Positions 1 through 9,371 of a stretch of DNA of 64,000 nucleotides are shown piece by piece. The notes under the pieces were generated by a model. That model ran no database searches and was not told where the DNA came from. It saw only the letters and a program-made list of their open reading frames with translations. The translations under genes and the position numbers were made by a program. Each line of letters starts with the position of its first letter. Position 1 is the stretch's first letter. Source of the DNA: Xanthomonas campestris pv. phormiicola (lineage in GTDB: Bacteria; Pseudomonadota; Gammaproteobacteria; Xanthomonadales; Xanthomonadaceae). The stretch spans positions 3,175,001 through 3,239,000 of the forward strand of contig CP102593.1 of NCBI GenBank assembly GCA_025666215.1, written 5' to 3'.

Positions 1-1190
1 TCGCGGGCGACGACAAGCAGCGCGAAGCGCTCAAGTTCAGGCTGCGCCGGGCCGTGGCCGACGGCCTGGTGCCCGAGGCGCAGGTGCGCGCCACCCAGAT
101 CGTGTTCGGCCCGCCGTCGCCGTTTCCGGTGGCCTACCGGGTCATGGGACCCGACCCGGACACGCTGCGCAGGATCGCAGACGACGTCGCCGGCGTCATG
201 CATGCCAGCCCGATGATGCGCACGGTCAACACGGACTGGGGGCCGCGCGTCCCCACCCTGCGCTTCACCCTCGACCAGGACCGGCTCCAGGCGGTGGGCC
301 TGACCTCCAGCTCGGTGGCGTCGCAGCTGCAGTTCCTGCTGAGCGGCGTGCCGCTGACCGAGGTGCGCGAGGACATCCGTTCGGTGCAGGTGCTGGGCCG
401 CGCGGCCGGCGAGATCCGCTTCGATCCCGCGAAGATCGCCGGCTTCACCCTGGTCGGCGCGGCAGGACAGCGCATTCCGCTGTCGCAGGTCGGCAGCGTC
501 GACGTGCGCATGGAGGATCCCATCCTGCGGCGCCGCGATCGCACGCCGACCATCACGGTCCGCGGCGACATCGCCGAAGGGCTGCAGCCGCCGAACGTTT
601 CCACCGCCGTCATGGACCAGCTGCAGCCGATCATCGACACGCTTCCTTCCGGCTACCGGATCGAACAGGCGGGTTCGATCGAAGAATCCGGCAAGGCCAC
701 CAAGGCGATGCTGCCGCTGTTCCCGATCATGATCGCGCTCACCCTGCTCATCATCATCCTGCAGGTGCGTTCGATCGCGGCCATGGTCATGGTGTTCGCC
801 ACCAGTCCGCTCGGCCTGATCGGTGTCGCGCCGACGCTGCTCGTCTTCCAGCAGCCCTTCGGCATCAACGCCCTGGTCGGCCTGATCGCGCTGTCGGGCA
901 TCCTGATGCGCAATACGCTGATCCTGATCGGGCAGATCCACCACAACGAACAGGAAGGACTGAGCCCGTTCGATGCGGTCGTCGAAGCCACCGTGCAGCG
1001 GGCGCGGCCGGTGATCCTGACGGCGCTGGCCGCGATCCTGGCGTTCATCCCGCTGACCCATTCGGTGTTCTGGGGCACCCTCGCCTACACGCTGATCGGC
1101 GGCACCTTCGCCGGGACGATCCTGACCCTAGTGTTCCTGCCGGCCATGTATTCCATCTGGTTCCGGATCAGGCCGGAGCCGGCTCGCTGA
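1..1190 (+). CDS. RND-family efflux transporter permease, C-terminal part (5' end outside the window)
   Basis: The frame is open from base 3 and ends at a TGA at 1188-1190, giving about 395 visible residues of a protein that normally has about 1,000. The first 220 or so residues look like the second periplasmic (porter) half of an HAE/AcrB-type pump. They are followed by a run of hydrophobic helices carrying the conserved sequence around 'GLIALSGILMRNTLILI' and a last helix ending in 'LPAMYSIWF'. This fits the final six membrane segments of an inner-membrane proton-driven exporter. The substrate cannot be told from this fragment, and the periplasmic adaptor gene, if present, would lie upstream. 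The gene faces the tRNA/pgsA block convergently. The family call is firm; the subfamily is open. Confidence 0.88.
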   Translation, partial: AGDDKQREALKFRLRRAVADGLVPEAQVRATQIVFGPPSPFPVAYRVMGPDPDTLRRIADDVAGVMHASPMMRTVNTDWGPRVPTLRFTLDQDRLQAVGLTSSSVASQLQFLLSGVPLTEVREDIRSVQVLGRAAGEIRFDPAKIAGFTLVGAAGQRIPLSQVGSVDVRMEDPILRRRDRTPTITVRGDIAEGLQPPNVSTAVMDQLQPIIDTLPSGYRIEQAGSIEESGKATKAMLPLFPIMIALTLLIIILQVRSIAAMVMVFATSPLGLIGVAPTLLVFQQPFGINALVGLIALSGILMRNTLILIGQIHHNEQEGLSPFDAVVEATVQRARPVILTALAAILAFIPLTHSVFWGTLAYTLIGGTFAGTILTLVFLPAMYSIWFRIRPEPAR

Positions 1191-1624
1191 GCGGCGGCCT
1201 GCCGATCTCCCGACAAGCAACTGCCACGTCCACCTGCAACGTTGTCCCGGTGACCGGCATGTCGTGCGGCACCGGCCGCGCCGCCGCGGCGAGCTTCGCC
1301 GCGCGCGGCGGCCGCGTCTTCGGCAGCGCACGCCGCGTGTCGGCGCGCAACCGAGACCGGATGTATGTGCACATCGTCGAAAGGCGGCGGCGCCCGTCAA
1401 TGCCATCGAACTCTCCTTCGCAATGAGGAGAGAAGGAGCGACGTCGATGGGAGCGGCACGGCTAGAACCGGCCAACCCGGCACCCGGATTCCAGTACGAA
1501 TCGATGTACCGAAAAATGCGTGTGTGGGGGTGGCTTTCAGCGAACCTCGCTGGATGCTCCACAGGCACAGACCACTGTGGGATCAGGAAGCGAAGACTTC
1601 ATGGGAAGTCCGAAAATCAAGCGT
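1191..1624. other. Non-coding stretch between the RND gene and tRNA-Gly
   Basis: I see no convincing gene here. Around 1290-1320 there is a GC-rich self-complementary patch (GCCGCGGCGAGCTTCGCCGCG). A short reading frame from the ATG at 1447 has a good purine-rich ribosome site in front of it (AGGAGAGAAGGAG) but runs antisense through the tRNA, so I do not call it a gene. Confidence 0.5.
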
Positions 1625-1700
<76 letters not shown>

Positions 1701-1736
1701 TTGAGGCCGCGAATTCTACCGGGAACCGGCAGGCTG

Positions 1737-2372
1737 TCAACCGTTGCCTTCGATTTTTTTCGCATTCTTGTCCGCGACCGCGGCGCGCTCGTCGGCGCGC
1801 AGGCTCGGCCAGGCCGCATGCAGGTACTGGATGCCGGACAGCAGGGTCAGGATCGAGGCGATGGCCAGGGTCCAGTCGCCGATGTGGAAGATGAACAGTC
1901 CCATCCACACGCTCTCCGGCGGCGAACCGTCGGGCATCACCGAATACAGCAGGCACAGCAGTGCGACCATCTGCGCGGTGGTCTTGACCTTGCCGATCAT
2001 CGCCACCCGCACCTTGGCGCGCTGGCCGATCTCGGCCATCCATTCGCGCAGCGCCGACACCGCGATCTCGCGGCCGACGATCACCGCCGCCCAGAACGCC
2101 ATCCACGGCGTCGGGTGGCCCTGCACGATCAGGAACAGCGCCACCGCGACCATCAGCTTGTCGGCCACCGGATCCAGGAACGCGCCGAACGCGGAATACT
2201 GGTGGTAGCGCCGCGCCACCCAGCCGTCCAGCCAGTCGGTGAACGCGGCCAGGCCGAAGATCGCCGCCGAGGCGAAGTTGGTCCATGTATAGGGGAGATA
2301 GAACACCAGCACCAGCACCGGAATCATCACGATCCGCAGCAGCGTGAGCCAGGTGGGGATGGTCAACTTCAT
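1737..2372 (-). CDS. pgsA: CDP-diacylglycerol--glycerol-3-phosphate 3-phosphatidyltransferase
   Basis: PgsA makes phosphatidylglycerol phosphate from CDP-diacylglycerol and sn-glycerol-3-phosphate, the committed step to phosphatidylglycerol and cardiolipin at the inner membrane. The 211-residue protein has the complete CDP-alcohol phosphatidyltransferase motif D46-x2-DG-x2-AR-x8-G-x3-D67-x3-D71, in which the aspartates bind the metal. Several hydrophobic helices surround it (about residues 8-28, 33-45, 75-95, 125-145 and 155-180). Its start lies 9 nt after the uvrC stop codon on the same strand, the common uvrC-pgsA arrangement in proteobacteria. Length is slightly above the E. coli protein because of a short charged C-terminal tail. 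Confidence 0.95.
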   Translation of the reverse strand: MKLTIPTWLTLLRIVMIPVLVLVFYLPYTWTNFASAAIFGLAAFTDWLDGWVARRYHQYSAFGAFLDPVADKLMVAVALFLIVQGHPTPWMAFWAAVIVGREIAVSALREWMAEIGQRAKVRVAMIGKVKTTAQMVALLCLLYSVMPDGSPPESVWMGLFIFHIGDWTLAIASILTLLSGIQYLHAAWPSLRADERAAVADKNAKKIEGNG

Positions 2373-2381
2373 TGCGCTGCT

Positions 2382-4241
2382 CTACTCGCCTGCCGGATCG
2401 GGTACCGGCAGCCCATGCAGGTTAGCGTAGATTCGCGCAGCGAGCGCGTCGTTGATGCCCTCCACGCGCGCGATCTCCGCTTCGCCGGCGGCCTTGAGTC
2501 CGGCCAGTCCGCCGAAATGCTTCAACAGGCTGGCGCGGCGGCGCGGACCGATGCCGGGGATGTCCTCCAGCTTGCTGGTCATGCGCGCCTTCTGGCGCCG
2601 CCCGCGGTGGCCGGTGATCGCGAAACGGTGCGCCTCGTCACGTACCTGCTGAATGAACTGCAGCGCCGGCGAAGCGGCGCCGGGGCGCAGCTCGCGCCCG
2701 TCCGGCATCACCAGCGTTTCGTGGCCGGCGCGGCGCTCGGCGCCCTTGGCCACGCCGATCACCAGGATGCCGTCCACGCCCAGGTCGGCGAGCGCGGCAT
2801 TGGCCTGCGCCAGCTGGCCGGCGCCGCCGTCGATCAGCAGCACGTCGGGCAGCACCGCATCGCCCTTGCCCTCGCCTTCCGCGGCGCGGCGGAAACGGCG
2901 CTCGATCGCCTGGCGCATCGCCGCGTAGTCGTCGCCCGGCTCGATGCCGCTGATGTTGTAGCGCCGGTACTGGCTGCGCACCGGGCCGCTGGCGTCGAAC
3001 ACCACGCACGAGGCCACGGTGGCCTCGCCCATGGTGTGGCTGATGTCGAAACACTCCGCACGCCGGACCGGCTCGGCCAGCCCCAGCATCTCGCGCAAGG
3101 CCTCGCTGCGCGCGTGCTGCGCGTTGCGGCTGGTCAGTTCGGTGGCCAGCGTGGCCTGCGCGTTGCGGCTGGCCAGTTCCAGGTAGCCGGCGCGCTCGCC
3201 GCGCACGTTCCAGCGCAGTTGCACCTTGCGCTCGGCGGCCGAGCCCAGCGCCGCTTCGATCAGTTCGGCATCGGCAATCTCGCGATCCAGCAAGATTTCG
3301 CGCGGCGGCGCGTGCTCGGCGTAGTACTGCGACACGAACGCGCCCAGCACCTCGGCAGCGCTGTCCTCGCCATTGGTCTTGGGGAAGAACGCGCGGGTGC
3401 CGAGGTTGCGGCCATCGCGGAACGCCAGCAGCAGCACGCAGGCATTGGCGCCCTGGGTGGCGCAGGCGAGCACGTCCAGGTCGGCGGCGCGGCCGTCCAC
3501 GTACTGCCGGCTCTGCATGCTGCGCAGCGAGCCGAGCAGGTCGCGCAGGCGCGCGGCGCGTTCGAACTCCAGTTGCTCGCTGGCGGCCTGCATCGCCTGC
3601 ACCAGCTCGTCGCCGAGCTGGTCGCTGCGGCCGTCCAGGAACAGCATGGCGCGGCGCACCGACTCGGCGTATTCGTCGGCCGCCACCAGCGTCACGCACG
3701 GCGCGCTGCAGCGGCCGATCTGGTATTGCAGGCACGGCCGCGAGCGGTTGCGGAACACGCTGTCCTCGCAGCTGCGCAGCTTGAACAGCTTGTGCATCAG
3801 GTTCAGCGTCTCGCGCACCGCAGTGACGCCGGGATACGGGCCGAAGTAGCGTCCGGGCAACGCGCGCGGGCCGCGGTGCAGCGCGATCCGCGGCCATTCC
3901 TCGCGGGTCAGCAGCACGTAGGGATAGCTCTTGTCGTCGCGCAGCGACACGTTGTAGCGCGGCGCCAGCGACTTGATCAGCTGGTTTTCCAGCAGCAGCG
4001 CCTCGCCCTCGCTGCGGGTCACGGTCACGTCCATGCGCGCGACCTGGGCCAGCATCGCCATGGTCCGCGCATTCTTCGGCGAGGCGCTGAAATAGCTGGA
4101 CACGCGCTTGCGCAACGCGCCGGCCTTGCCGACGTAGAGCAAGGTGTCGTCGGCCGCGTACATGCGGTAGACGCCGGGTGCGGTACTGAGGTTGGCGGCG
4201 AAGGCCTTGCCGTCGAACGCGGGCAGTGCGGATGCGGTCAT
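2382..4241 (-). CDS. uvrC: UvrABC excinuclease subunit C
   Basis: UvrC makes the 3' and 5' incisions in nucleotide excision repair after UvrA-UvrB has marked the lesion. The 619-residue product shows the expected order: an N-terminal GIY-YIG nuclease (PGVYRMY... LLYVGKAG, about residues 17-95), a cysteine-bearing segment (CLQYQIGRCSAPC), a UVR motif near residues 200-240 that contacts UvrB, the RNase H-like endonuclease core with 'LLIDGGAGQL', and a C-terminal helix-hairpin-helix pair ('IPGIGPRRRASLLKHFGG'). The ATG at 4239-4241 is chosen because it overlaps the upstream stop by four bases (ATGA) and places the GIY domain at the usual distance. The frame stays open far upstream, but that extension is arginine-rich shadow sequence. 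Confidence 0.96.
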   Translation of the reverse strand: MTASALPAFDGKAFAANLSTAPGVYRMYAADDTLLYVGKAGALRKRVSSYFSASPKNARTMAMLAQVARMDVTVTRSEGEALLLENQLIKSLAPRYNVSLRDDKSYPYVLLTREEWPRIALHRGPRALPGRYFGPYPGVTAVRETLNLMHKLFKLRSCEDSVFRNRSRPCLQYQIGRCSAPCVTLVAADEYAESVRRAMLFLDGRSDQLGDELVQAMQAASEQLEFERAARLRDLLGSLRSMQSRQYVDGRAADLDVLACATQGANACVLLLAFRDGRNLGTRAFFPKTNGEDSAAEVLGAFVSQYYAEHAPPREILLDREIADAELIEAALGSAAERKVQLRWNVRGERAGYLELASRNAQATLATELTSRNAQHARSEALREMLGLAEPVRRAECFDISHTMGEATVASCVVFDASGPVRSQYRRYNISGIEPGDDYAAMRQAIERRFRRAAEGEGKGDAVLPDVLLIDGGAGQLAQANAALADLGVDGILVIGVAKGAERRAGHETLVMPDGRELRPGAASPALQFIQQVRDEAHRFAITGHRGRRQKARMTSKLEDIPGIGPRRRASLLKHFGGLAGLKAAGEAEIARVEGINDALAARIYANLHGLPVPDPAGE

Positions 4242-5659
4242 TCGCTGATCGGCACGTCGCTCAGTTCGCCGCTGGCGATGTCGTAGCGCAATACGGCATG
4301 GGCATCGGTCTCGGCGATCCACACCGCGCCCGCGCTCACCGCCAGCCCGGCCGGGCCATGCAGGCGCCGCGGCAGGGTGCAGGTCGACAGTTCGCCGCCG
4401 CCCAGGCGCAGGCTGCGCAGGCTGCCGTTGCCGCTGTCGGCGATCCACAGCAGCGGCGATTGCGGACTCAGCGCGATCGCCTGCGGGAACTGCAGGCGCG
4501 CGCGGCTGCGCGGGCCGTCCTCGTTGCCGAAGTCCCACGGCGCCTGGCCGCCGAGCAGGGTCTGCACCAGGTCGCCGCGCAGCTGCAGCGAGCGCACCGC
4601 CGAGCCCAGCGCATCGCACACGTACAGCGCCTGCTGCACCGCGGCCAGGCTGCACGGCTGCGCGAACGCAGCCAGGTGGCCGCTGCCGTCGCGCAATTCC
4701 AGCGCACCGGCGCCGGCACGCCAGCGCAGGCTGCGGTTGCCGAGTTCGTAACTCCAGATGCGGTTGTCGCCGGCCATCGCGATATGCACCTGGTTGTCGG
4801 CCACCACCACGTCCTGCGGGTGGTTCAACGGCGCCTGCTGCGCGTGCTGCACCGGCCCTTCGACCGGCTCGCCGGCGCGGCCGTTGCCGCACAGGGTGTC
4901 GACGTGGCCGCTGAGCAGGTTGATCCGGCGCAACGCGTGGTTGCCGGTATCGGCGACGTACAGCACGCCGCGTTCCAGCGCCAGTCCGCGCGGCCGGTGG
5001 AACGCGGCCTCGCCGATGCCGCCGTCGATGAAATCGGCGGTGCCCAGCCCGAACTGGCGCAGCACGCGGCCGCCGCTGGTGCATTCGAGAATGCGGTGGT
5101 GGCCGCTGTCGGCGACATACAGGCGATCGTCGGCGACCGCCAGGCCGACCGGGAAGCGCAGCGGCAGGCGCGGCTCGGGCTGGGTCTCGCGCGCATCGCG
5201 CAGCTCCTCGTCCAGCGGCAGCGATTGCCCGGCGCACAGCGCGTTGAGCGCCTTTTCCAGATCGGCGCCGCCGATCCCGACCAGGCGCTCACGCTCGTAG
5301 CCGCCGGCATCGAGCAGCACCAGGGTCGGCCAGGCCTGCACATCGAAACGCTGCCAGGCGGCCCAGTCGGCGTCGAGCAGGATCGGCGCCGACACGCCCT
5401 GGCTGCGCAGCAGCTTCAGCGCCCGCTGCGGTTCGCGCTCGCTGTCGAAGCGCGGCACCTGCACCACGATCAGCTGCAGGCGCCCGGGGTTGCGCGCCTG
5501 CCACTGGCCGAGTTCGGCCAGGCGCTGCGCGCACCATGCCGAGGCGGCGTTGACGAAGGCCAGCACCAGCGCCCGGCCCTGCTGCTCGCGCAGCGTGGTC
5601 GGCGCGGCATTGAGCCAGAGGCCGGGCTGCGGCAGTTCCAGGGCGGCGATCGAGTTCAT
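4238..5659 (-). CDS. Thioredoxin-like/NHL-repeat protein
   Basis: The 473-residue protein has an N-terminal thioredoxin-like fold (about residues 20-140, with 'LVLAFVNAASAWC' where the active-site strand should be, and a cis-Pro-type 'WPTLVLLD'). It is followed by at least five NHL beta-propeller blades, recognisable by repeated 'LYVADSGHHRI', 'LYVADTGNHALRRI' and 'LLWIADSGNGSLR' motifs. This two-domain layout matches the NHLRC2-like family. The active-site pair is reduced to a single cysteine (WCAQR, no second Cys), so a dithiol oxidoreductase role is unlikely. No signal peptide is visible, so the protein is probably cytoplasmic. It is joined to its neighbours on both sides by four-base overlaps, suggesting translational coupling with uvrC. 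The biological role is unknown. Confidence 0.8.
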   Translation of the reverse strand: MNSIAALELPQPGLWLNAAPTTLREQQGRALVLAFVNAASAWCAQRLAELGQWQARNPGRLQLIVVQVPRFDSEREPQRALKLLRSQGVSAPILLDADWAAWQRFDVQAWPTLVLLDAGGYERERLVGIGGADLEKALNALCAGQSLPLDEELRDARETQPEPRLPLRFPVGLAVADDRLYVADSGHHRILECTSGGRVLRQFGLGTADFIDGGIGEAAFHRPRGLALERGVLYVADTGNHALRRINLLSGHVDTLCGNGRAGEPVEGPVQHAQQAPLNHPQDVVVADNQVHIAMAGDNRIWSYELGNRSLRWRAGAGALELRDGSGHLAAFAQPCSLAAVQQALYVCDALGSAVRSLQLRGDLVQTLLGGQAPWDFGNEDGPRSRARLQFPQAIALSPQSPLLWIADSGNGSLRSLRLGGGELSTCTLPRRLHGPAGLAVSAGAVWIAETDAHAVLRYDIASGELSDVPISE

Positions 5660-6144
5660 CGGCCGATTATGCCGGAGCCGCTGTCGGCGGACAGTCGTGC
5701 CACGCTGCCGGCGGCGGCCGCATTTACCAGTTGCCAGACCTCCTCGAATTGCGCGCTGCCGCCGGTGTAGGGGTCGGGGATCTCGCGGGGGCCGTCCAGG
5801 CCGGCCCAGGGCAGCCACAGCGCCACCCGCTCCCGCGCATCGGCCGGCGCGCGTTGGCGCACATCGCGCAGGTTGGCCGCATCGGCGCACAGGATCCAGT
5901 CGAACGCGGCGAAGTCGGCCGCCTGCAGTTGCCGCGCGCGCAGTCCGGCGATGTCCACGCCATGGCCGCGGGCGCAGGCGATCGCGCGCCGGTCCGGCGG
6001 CTCGCCGCTGTGCCAGGCGCCGGTGCCGGCCGAATCCACCTGCACCCGCGCAGCCAGCGGCGAGCGCTGCAGGTGATCGCGCAGCGCGCCTTCGGCCATC
6101 GGCGAACGGCAGATGTTGCCCAGGCAGACCAGCAACAGCTTCAT
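5656..6144 (-). CDS. Low-molecular-weight protein-tyrosine phosphatase
   Basis: This 162-residue protein is a small cysteine phosphatase that hydrolyses phosphotyrosine or similar phosphomonoesters. The P-loop CLGNICRS sits right at the N-terminus, with nucleophile Cys7 and phosphate-binding Arg13, and the general-acid loop DPYTGG follows (Asp124). Length matches the family. In other proteobacteria such enzymes act on tyrosine kinases for exopolysaccharide production or on free metabolites; here the flanking genes are kdsB and an NHL-repeat gene, so no specific partner is indicated. Four-base ATGA overlaps join it to both neighbours. Confidence 0.9.
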   Translation of the reverse strand: MKLLLVCLGNICRSPMAEGALRDHLQRSPLAARVQVDSAGTGAWHSGEPPDRRAIACARGHGVDIAGLRARQLQAADFAAFDWILCADAANLRDVRQRAPADARERVALWLPWAGLDGPREIPDPYTGGSAQFEEVWQLVNAAAAGSVARLSADSGSGIIGR

Positions 6145-6926
6145 GCCAGCCCCCGCAGGTGCGCCTCGGCGCGGGCCAGGTCCTCGGGCGTGTCGACCCC
6201 GGGCGGGAACGGCGCCGGCGACAGCGCCACCGCGATGCGGAAGCCGGCTTCCAGCACCCGCAGCTGCTCCAGCGCCTCCACCTGTTCCAGCCCACCTGGC
6301 GGCATCGCCGCGAAGCGGCGCAGGAAGCCGGCGCGGTAGGCATAGATGCCGATATGGCGCAGCCACGGACCCGGCGGCAGTTGCTCGCGCGAGGCGGCGA
6401 ACGCGTCGCGGTGCCACGGGATCGGCGCGCGGCTGAAATACAGCGCATCGCCCTGCGCGCTGCGCACCAGCTTGACCACGTTCGGGTCGAACAGGCTCTC
6501 GGCGGATTCGACCGGCCTGCCCAGCGTCGCCATCTCCGCGCCGCTGGCGGCCAGCGTCTGCGCCACCGCGACGATGCCGGCGGCGGGCGCGAACGGCTCG
6601 TCGCCCTGCAGATTGACCACCAGGGTGGCGTCGTCCCAGCCGGCGATGTCGGCGCATTCGGCCAGGCGGTCGGTGCCGGAGACATGCGCCGCCGACGTCA
6701 GCGCGACATGCACCCCGTCCAGATCGGCCACCGCCGCGGCGATGCGCGGATCGTCCGCGGCCACCCAGACCTGCTGCGCGCCGGCGCCGAGCGCACGCCG
6801 CGCCACGTGCCGCACCAGCGGCTCGCCGCCGAGCAGGCGCAGCGGCTTGCCGGGCAGGCGCGAGGCGGCATAGCGCGCCGGGATGGCGACCACGAACGAA
6901 GGCGGCATGGCGTGCGCGGCACTCAT
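6141..6926 (-). CDS. kdsB: 3-deoxy-manno-octulosonate cytidylyltransferase (CMP-KDO synthetase)
   Basis: KdsB activates KDO as CMP-KDO for the inner core of lipopolysaccharide. The 261-residue product has the nucleotide-binding signature '[17 protein letters not shown]' at about residues 13-29, the 'GTDRLAE' loop, and the metal/substrate motif 'VNLQGDEPF'. The ATG at 6926 gives a short extra N-terminus; the methionine seven codons later is also possible. It is the first gene of an overlapping leftward set (kdsB, phosphatase, NHL gene, uvrC). In related bacteria it usually sits close to lpxK; here a divergent TonB receptor gene separates them. Confidence 0.95.
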   Translation of the reverse strand: MSAAHAMPPSFVVAIPARYAASRLPGKPLRLLGGEPLVRHVARRALGAGAQQVWVAADDPRIAAAVADLDGVHVALTSAAHVSGTDRLAECADIAGWDDATLVVNLQGDEPFAPAAGIVAVAQTLAASGAEMATLGRPVESAESLFDPNVVKLVRSAQGDALYFSRAPIPWHRDAFAASREQLPPGPWLRHIGIYAYRAGFLRRFAAMPPGGLEQVEALEQLRVLEAGFRIAVALSPAPFPPGVDTPEDLARAEAHLRGLA

Positions 6927-7007
6927 GCCTTGCCCGCTCCGGTGGCGGTAGCTGAACGCTGGAATTCACGAAATTCGAACATGAATTGATCTTTCCCTGC
7001 GATTTAT

Positions 7008-7025
7008 TGAGAATAGTTCGTATTC
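7008..7025. promoter_or_regulatory. Possible Fur-type operator upstream of the TonB receptor
   Basis: The stretch TGAGAATAGTTCGTATTC contains the inverted repeat GAATA-N5-TATTC and partly matches the bacterial Fur box (GATAATNATTATC type). A weak promoter can be drawn with -35 TTGATC at 6986-6991 and -10 GAGAAT at 7009-7014 (17-bp spacer), so the operator would cover the -10. It is about 110 bp upstream of the receptor start. Iron control would fit a siderophore receptor, but the match is only moderate. Confidence 0.4.
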
Positions 7026-7133
7026 GCCATGGACCAGCAGCCGGCCGTTGCCGGTTGTGTCGCCGCAGCGCGCCGTGCGGCTCGGCGCTGCGCCCATGGC
7101 CTCTCGCCTCCCTCCATTCTATAGACCCCGCCG

Positions 7134-9329
7134 ATGAACCTTCCCGCCCAGTCCAAGTGGTCCGCCGCCCAGCCGACCTTTGTCCGCGTTCGCCGTCAGG
7201 CGCTGTGCCTGGCCCTGGCCGCCCTGCTCGCACCACTGGCGGCCAGCGCCGCCGCCGCGGAAGCGGCAGCGGCCGCCGATGCGGCGAGCGACGCCGCCAG
7301 CGCGCCGAAGCTGCTGGACAAGCTCGACGTGGTCGCGCAGCGCGCCGACGGCTACACCGCGCCGGCCAGCGCGACCGGCACCGGCCTGCTGCTGACTCCG
7401 CTGGAAACCCCGCAGTCGGTGAGCACGATCGGCCGCGAGCAGATGGACGATTTCGGCCTGGACAACGCCAATGCGGTGCTGGCGCTGGCCACCGGGGTCA
7501 ACGTCGAGAAGATCGAGACCGACCGCACCTACTACACCGCGCGCGGCTTCGACATCCTCAATTTCCAGGTCGACGGGCTGGGCCTGCCGTTCACCAACGG
7601 CGGCGCCGAGGGCGACCTGGACACGGCGATGTACGAGCGCGTGGAGGTGCTGCGCGGCGCCAACGGCCTGCTGTCCTCGACCGGCAACCCGTCGGCGACG
7701 ATCGACTTCGTGCGCAAGCGCCCGACCAAAGACCTGCAGGGCAGCGCCGGCGTGACCGTGGGCAGCTGGAACACGCGCCGCGTCGACGCCGACCTGTCCG
7801 GACGCCTCAATGCCAGCGGCAGCGTGCGCGGGCGCATCGTCGCCGTCGGCCAGGACGGCGACAGCTACCTGGACCGCTATGCGCTGAAGAAGCGCAGCTT
7901 CTACGGCATCGTCGAGGCCGACCTCGGCGACAGCACCCGCCTCAGTGTCGGCGCCAGCTACCAGAAGAACGACTCCACTGGCGGCATGTGGGGCGCGCTG
8001 CCGCTGTTCTACAGCGACGGCAGCGCCACCGACTACGCCCGCTCCACCAGCACCTCGGCCAACTGGTCGTACTGGACGACGCAGGACAAGCGCGCGTTCG
8101 TGGAACTTCAGCAGGCATTGGGCGCCGACTGGCAACTCAAGGTCGCACTGAACTACCGCAAGCTCGACGACGATAGCCAGCTGTTCTACGTCTACGGCAC
8201 TCCGGACCGCAGCACCGGCCTCGGGCTGTACTCCTATCCGTCGCAGTACAACAGCGAAGAGACACAGAAGTACGCCGACGTCTACGCCAGCGGCCCGTTC
8301 GCGCTCGGCGGCCGCGAGCACGAACTGGTGGTCGGGGTGAAATGGGGCCGGGTGCAGGCCGATCAGCTGTCGTGGTACGGCAACGACATCGGCACCGCCC
8401 TGCCGGCGCTGGAGGACTGGACCGGCGACTACCCCAAGCCGAGCTTCGACGCCTATTCCGACAGTGCCGACTTCGACATCACCCGCCGCAGCGCCTACGC
8501 CACCGCGCGCTGGAATCTGAGCGACGCGCTGAAGCTGATCACCGGCGTCAACCACACGCAGATCGAGAGCCGCGGCCAGAACTACGGCGTGCAGCACGCC
8601 TACGACGACAGCAAGACCACCCCGTTCGTCGGTGCGGTCTACACCTTCGATCCGAACTACGCGCTGTACGCCAGCTATGCGGAGATCTTCAATCCGCAGA
8701 CCGAGCTGGACCGCAACCTGCAGGTACTGGACCCGATCACCGGCAGCAACGCCGAACTGGGCATCAAGGGCCAGTGGCTGCAGCAACGCGTCAACGCCTC
8801 GTTCGCCCTGTTCCGGGCCAAGCAGGACAACACCGCCGAAGCCGACACCTACGTCGGTACGCTGCAGACCTACAAGGCGGTGGACGCCACCTCCACCGGC
8901 TACGAGTTCGACCTCGCCGGCCGGCTCGGCGACCACTGGCAGCTCAACGCCGGCTACACCCAGCTGAGCCTCAAGGACGACGCGGGCCACAACGTGCGCA
9001 CCTACGTGCCACGCCGCACCTTCAAGCTCGCCACCACCTACACCGTTCCGCAGTGGGAAGCGCTGAAGCTGGGCGCGACGCTGACCTGGCAGGGCGACAT
9101 CTACCGCGATCAACAAACCCTGGACACCAGCGGCAACGAGATCTTCACCCGCCAGGACAGCTATGCGCTGCTCGGGCTGATGGCGCACTACGATTTCACT
9201 CCGCAGTTCAGCGCCACGCTCAACGTCTACAACGTCACCGATCGCAAGTACATCAACAGCCTGTACTGGGCGCAGGGCTATTACGGCGCACCGCGCAATA
9301 CCGCGCTGTCGCTGAACTACAGGTTCTGA
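7134..9329 (+). CDS. TonB-dependent siderophore receptor
   Basis: The 731-residue outer-membrane receptor takes up a ferric chelate using energy from TonB-ExbBD. A signal peptide ends near 'LLAPLAASAAAAEA' (about residue 40). The plug domain follows ('ETPQSVSTIGREQM', 'RTYYTARGFDI', 'ERVEVLRGANGLLSSTGNPSATID'), typical of the FhuE/FpvA siderophore-receptor group, then a 22-strand barrel ending in the canonical aromatic 'LSLNYRF'. The ligand cannot be told from sequence; hydroxamate-type or mixed siderophores are the commonest for this group. The gene runs opposite to both neighbours and interrupts the usual kdsB-lpxK neighbourhood, so it is likely accessory. A Fur-like site precedes it and a strong hairpin follows 12 bp after the stop. 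Confidence 0.92.
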   Translation: MNLPAQSKWSAAQPTFVRVRRQALCLALAALLAPLAASAAAAEAAAAADAASDAASAPKLLDKLDVVAQRADGYTAPASATGTGLLLTPLETPQSVSTIGREQMDDFGLDNANAVLALATGVNVEKIETDRTYYTARGFDILNFQVDGLGLPFTNGGAEGDLDTAMYERVEVLRGANGLLSSTGNPSATIDFVRKRPTKDLQGSAGVTVGSWNTRRVDADLSGRLNASGSVRGRIVAVGQDGDSYLDRYALKKRSFYGIVEADLGDSTRLSVGASYQKNDSTGGMWGALPLFYSDGSATDYARSTSTSANWSYWTTQDKRAFVELQQALGADWQLKVALNYRKLDDDSQLFYVYGTPDRSTGLGLYSYPSQYNSEETQKYADVYASGPFALGGREHELVVGVKWGRVQADQLSWYGNDIGTALPALEDWTGDYPKPSFDAYSDSADFDITRRSAYATARWNLSDALKLITGVNHTQIESRGQNYGVQHAYDDSKTTPFVGAVYTFDPNYALYASYAEIFNPQTELDRNLQVLDPITGSNAELGIKGQWLQQRVNASFALFRAKQDNTAEADTYVGTLQTYKAVDATSTGYEFDLAGRLGDHWQLNAGYTQLSLKDDAGHNVRTYVPRRTFKLATTYTVPQWEALKLGATLTWQGDIYRDQQTLDTSGNEIFTRQDSYALLGLMAHYDFTPQFSATLNVYNVTDRKYINSLYWAQGYYGAPRNTALSLNYRF

Positions 9330-9341
9330 GCGGGGGTGCGC

Positions 9342-9371
9342 GGCGGACATCGCGATGCGGCGATGTCCGCC
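9342..9371 (+). terminator. Hairpin after the TonB receptor gene
   Basis: A perfect 12-bp stem (GGCGGACATCGC / GCGATGTCCGCC) with a 6-nt loop starts 12 bp after the receptor stop codon. No T-run follows, so termination would be of the atypical, U-poor sort; a role in mRNA 3' stability is equally possible. Confidence 0.55.

Noticed and set aside
7119..9350. 2.2-kb minus-strand frame opposite the siderophore receptor
   Set aside because: The + strand shows signal peptide, plug and barrel; the minus frame has no domains.
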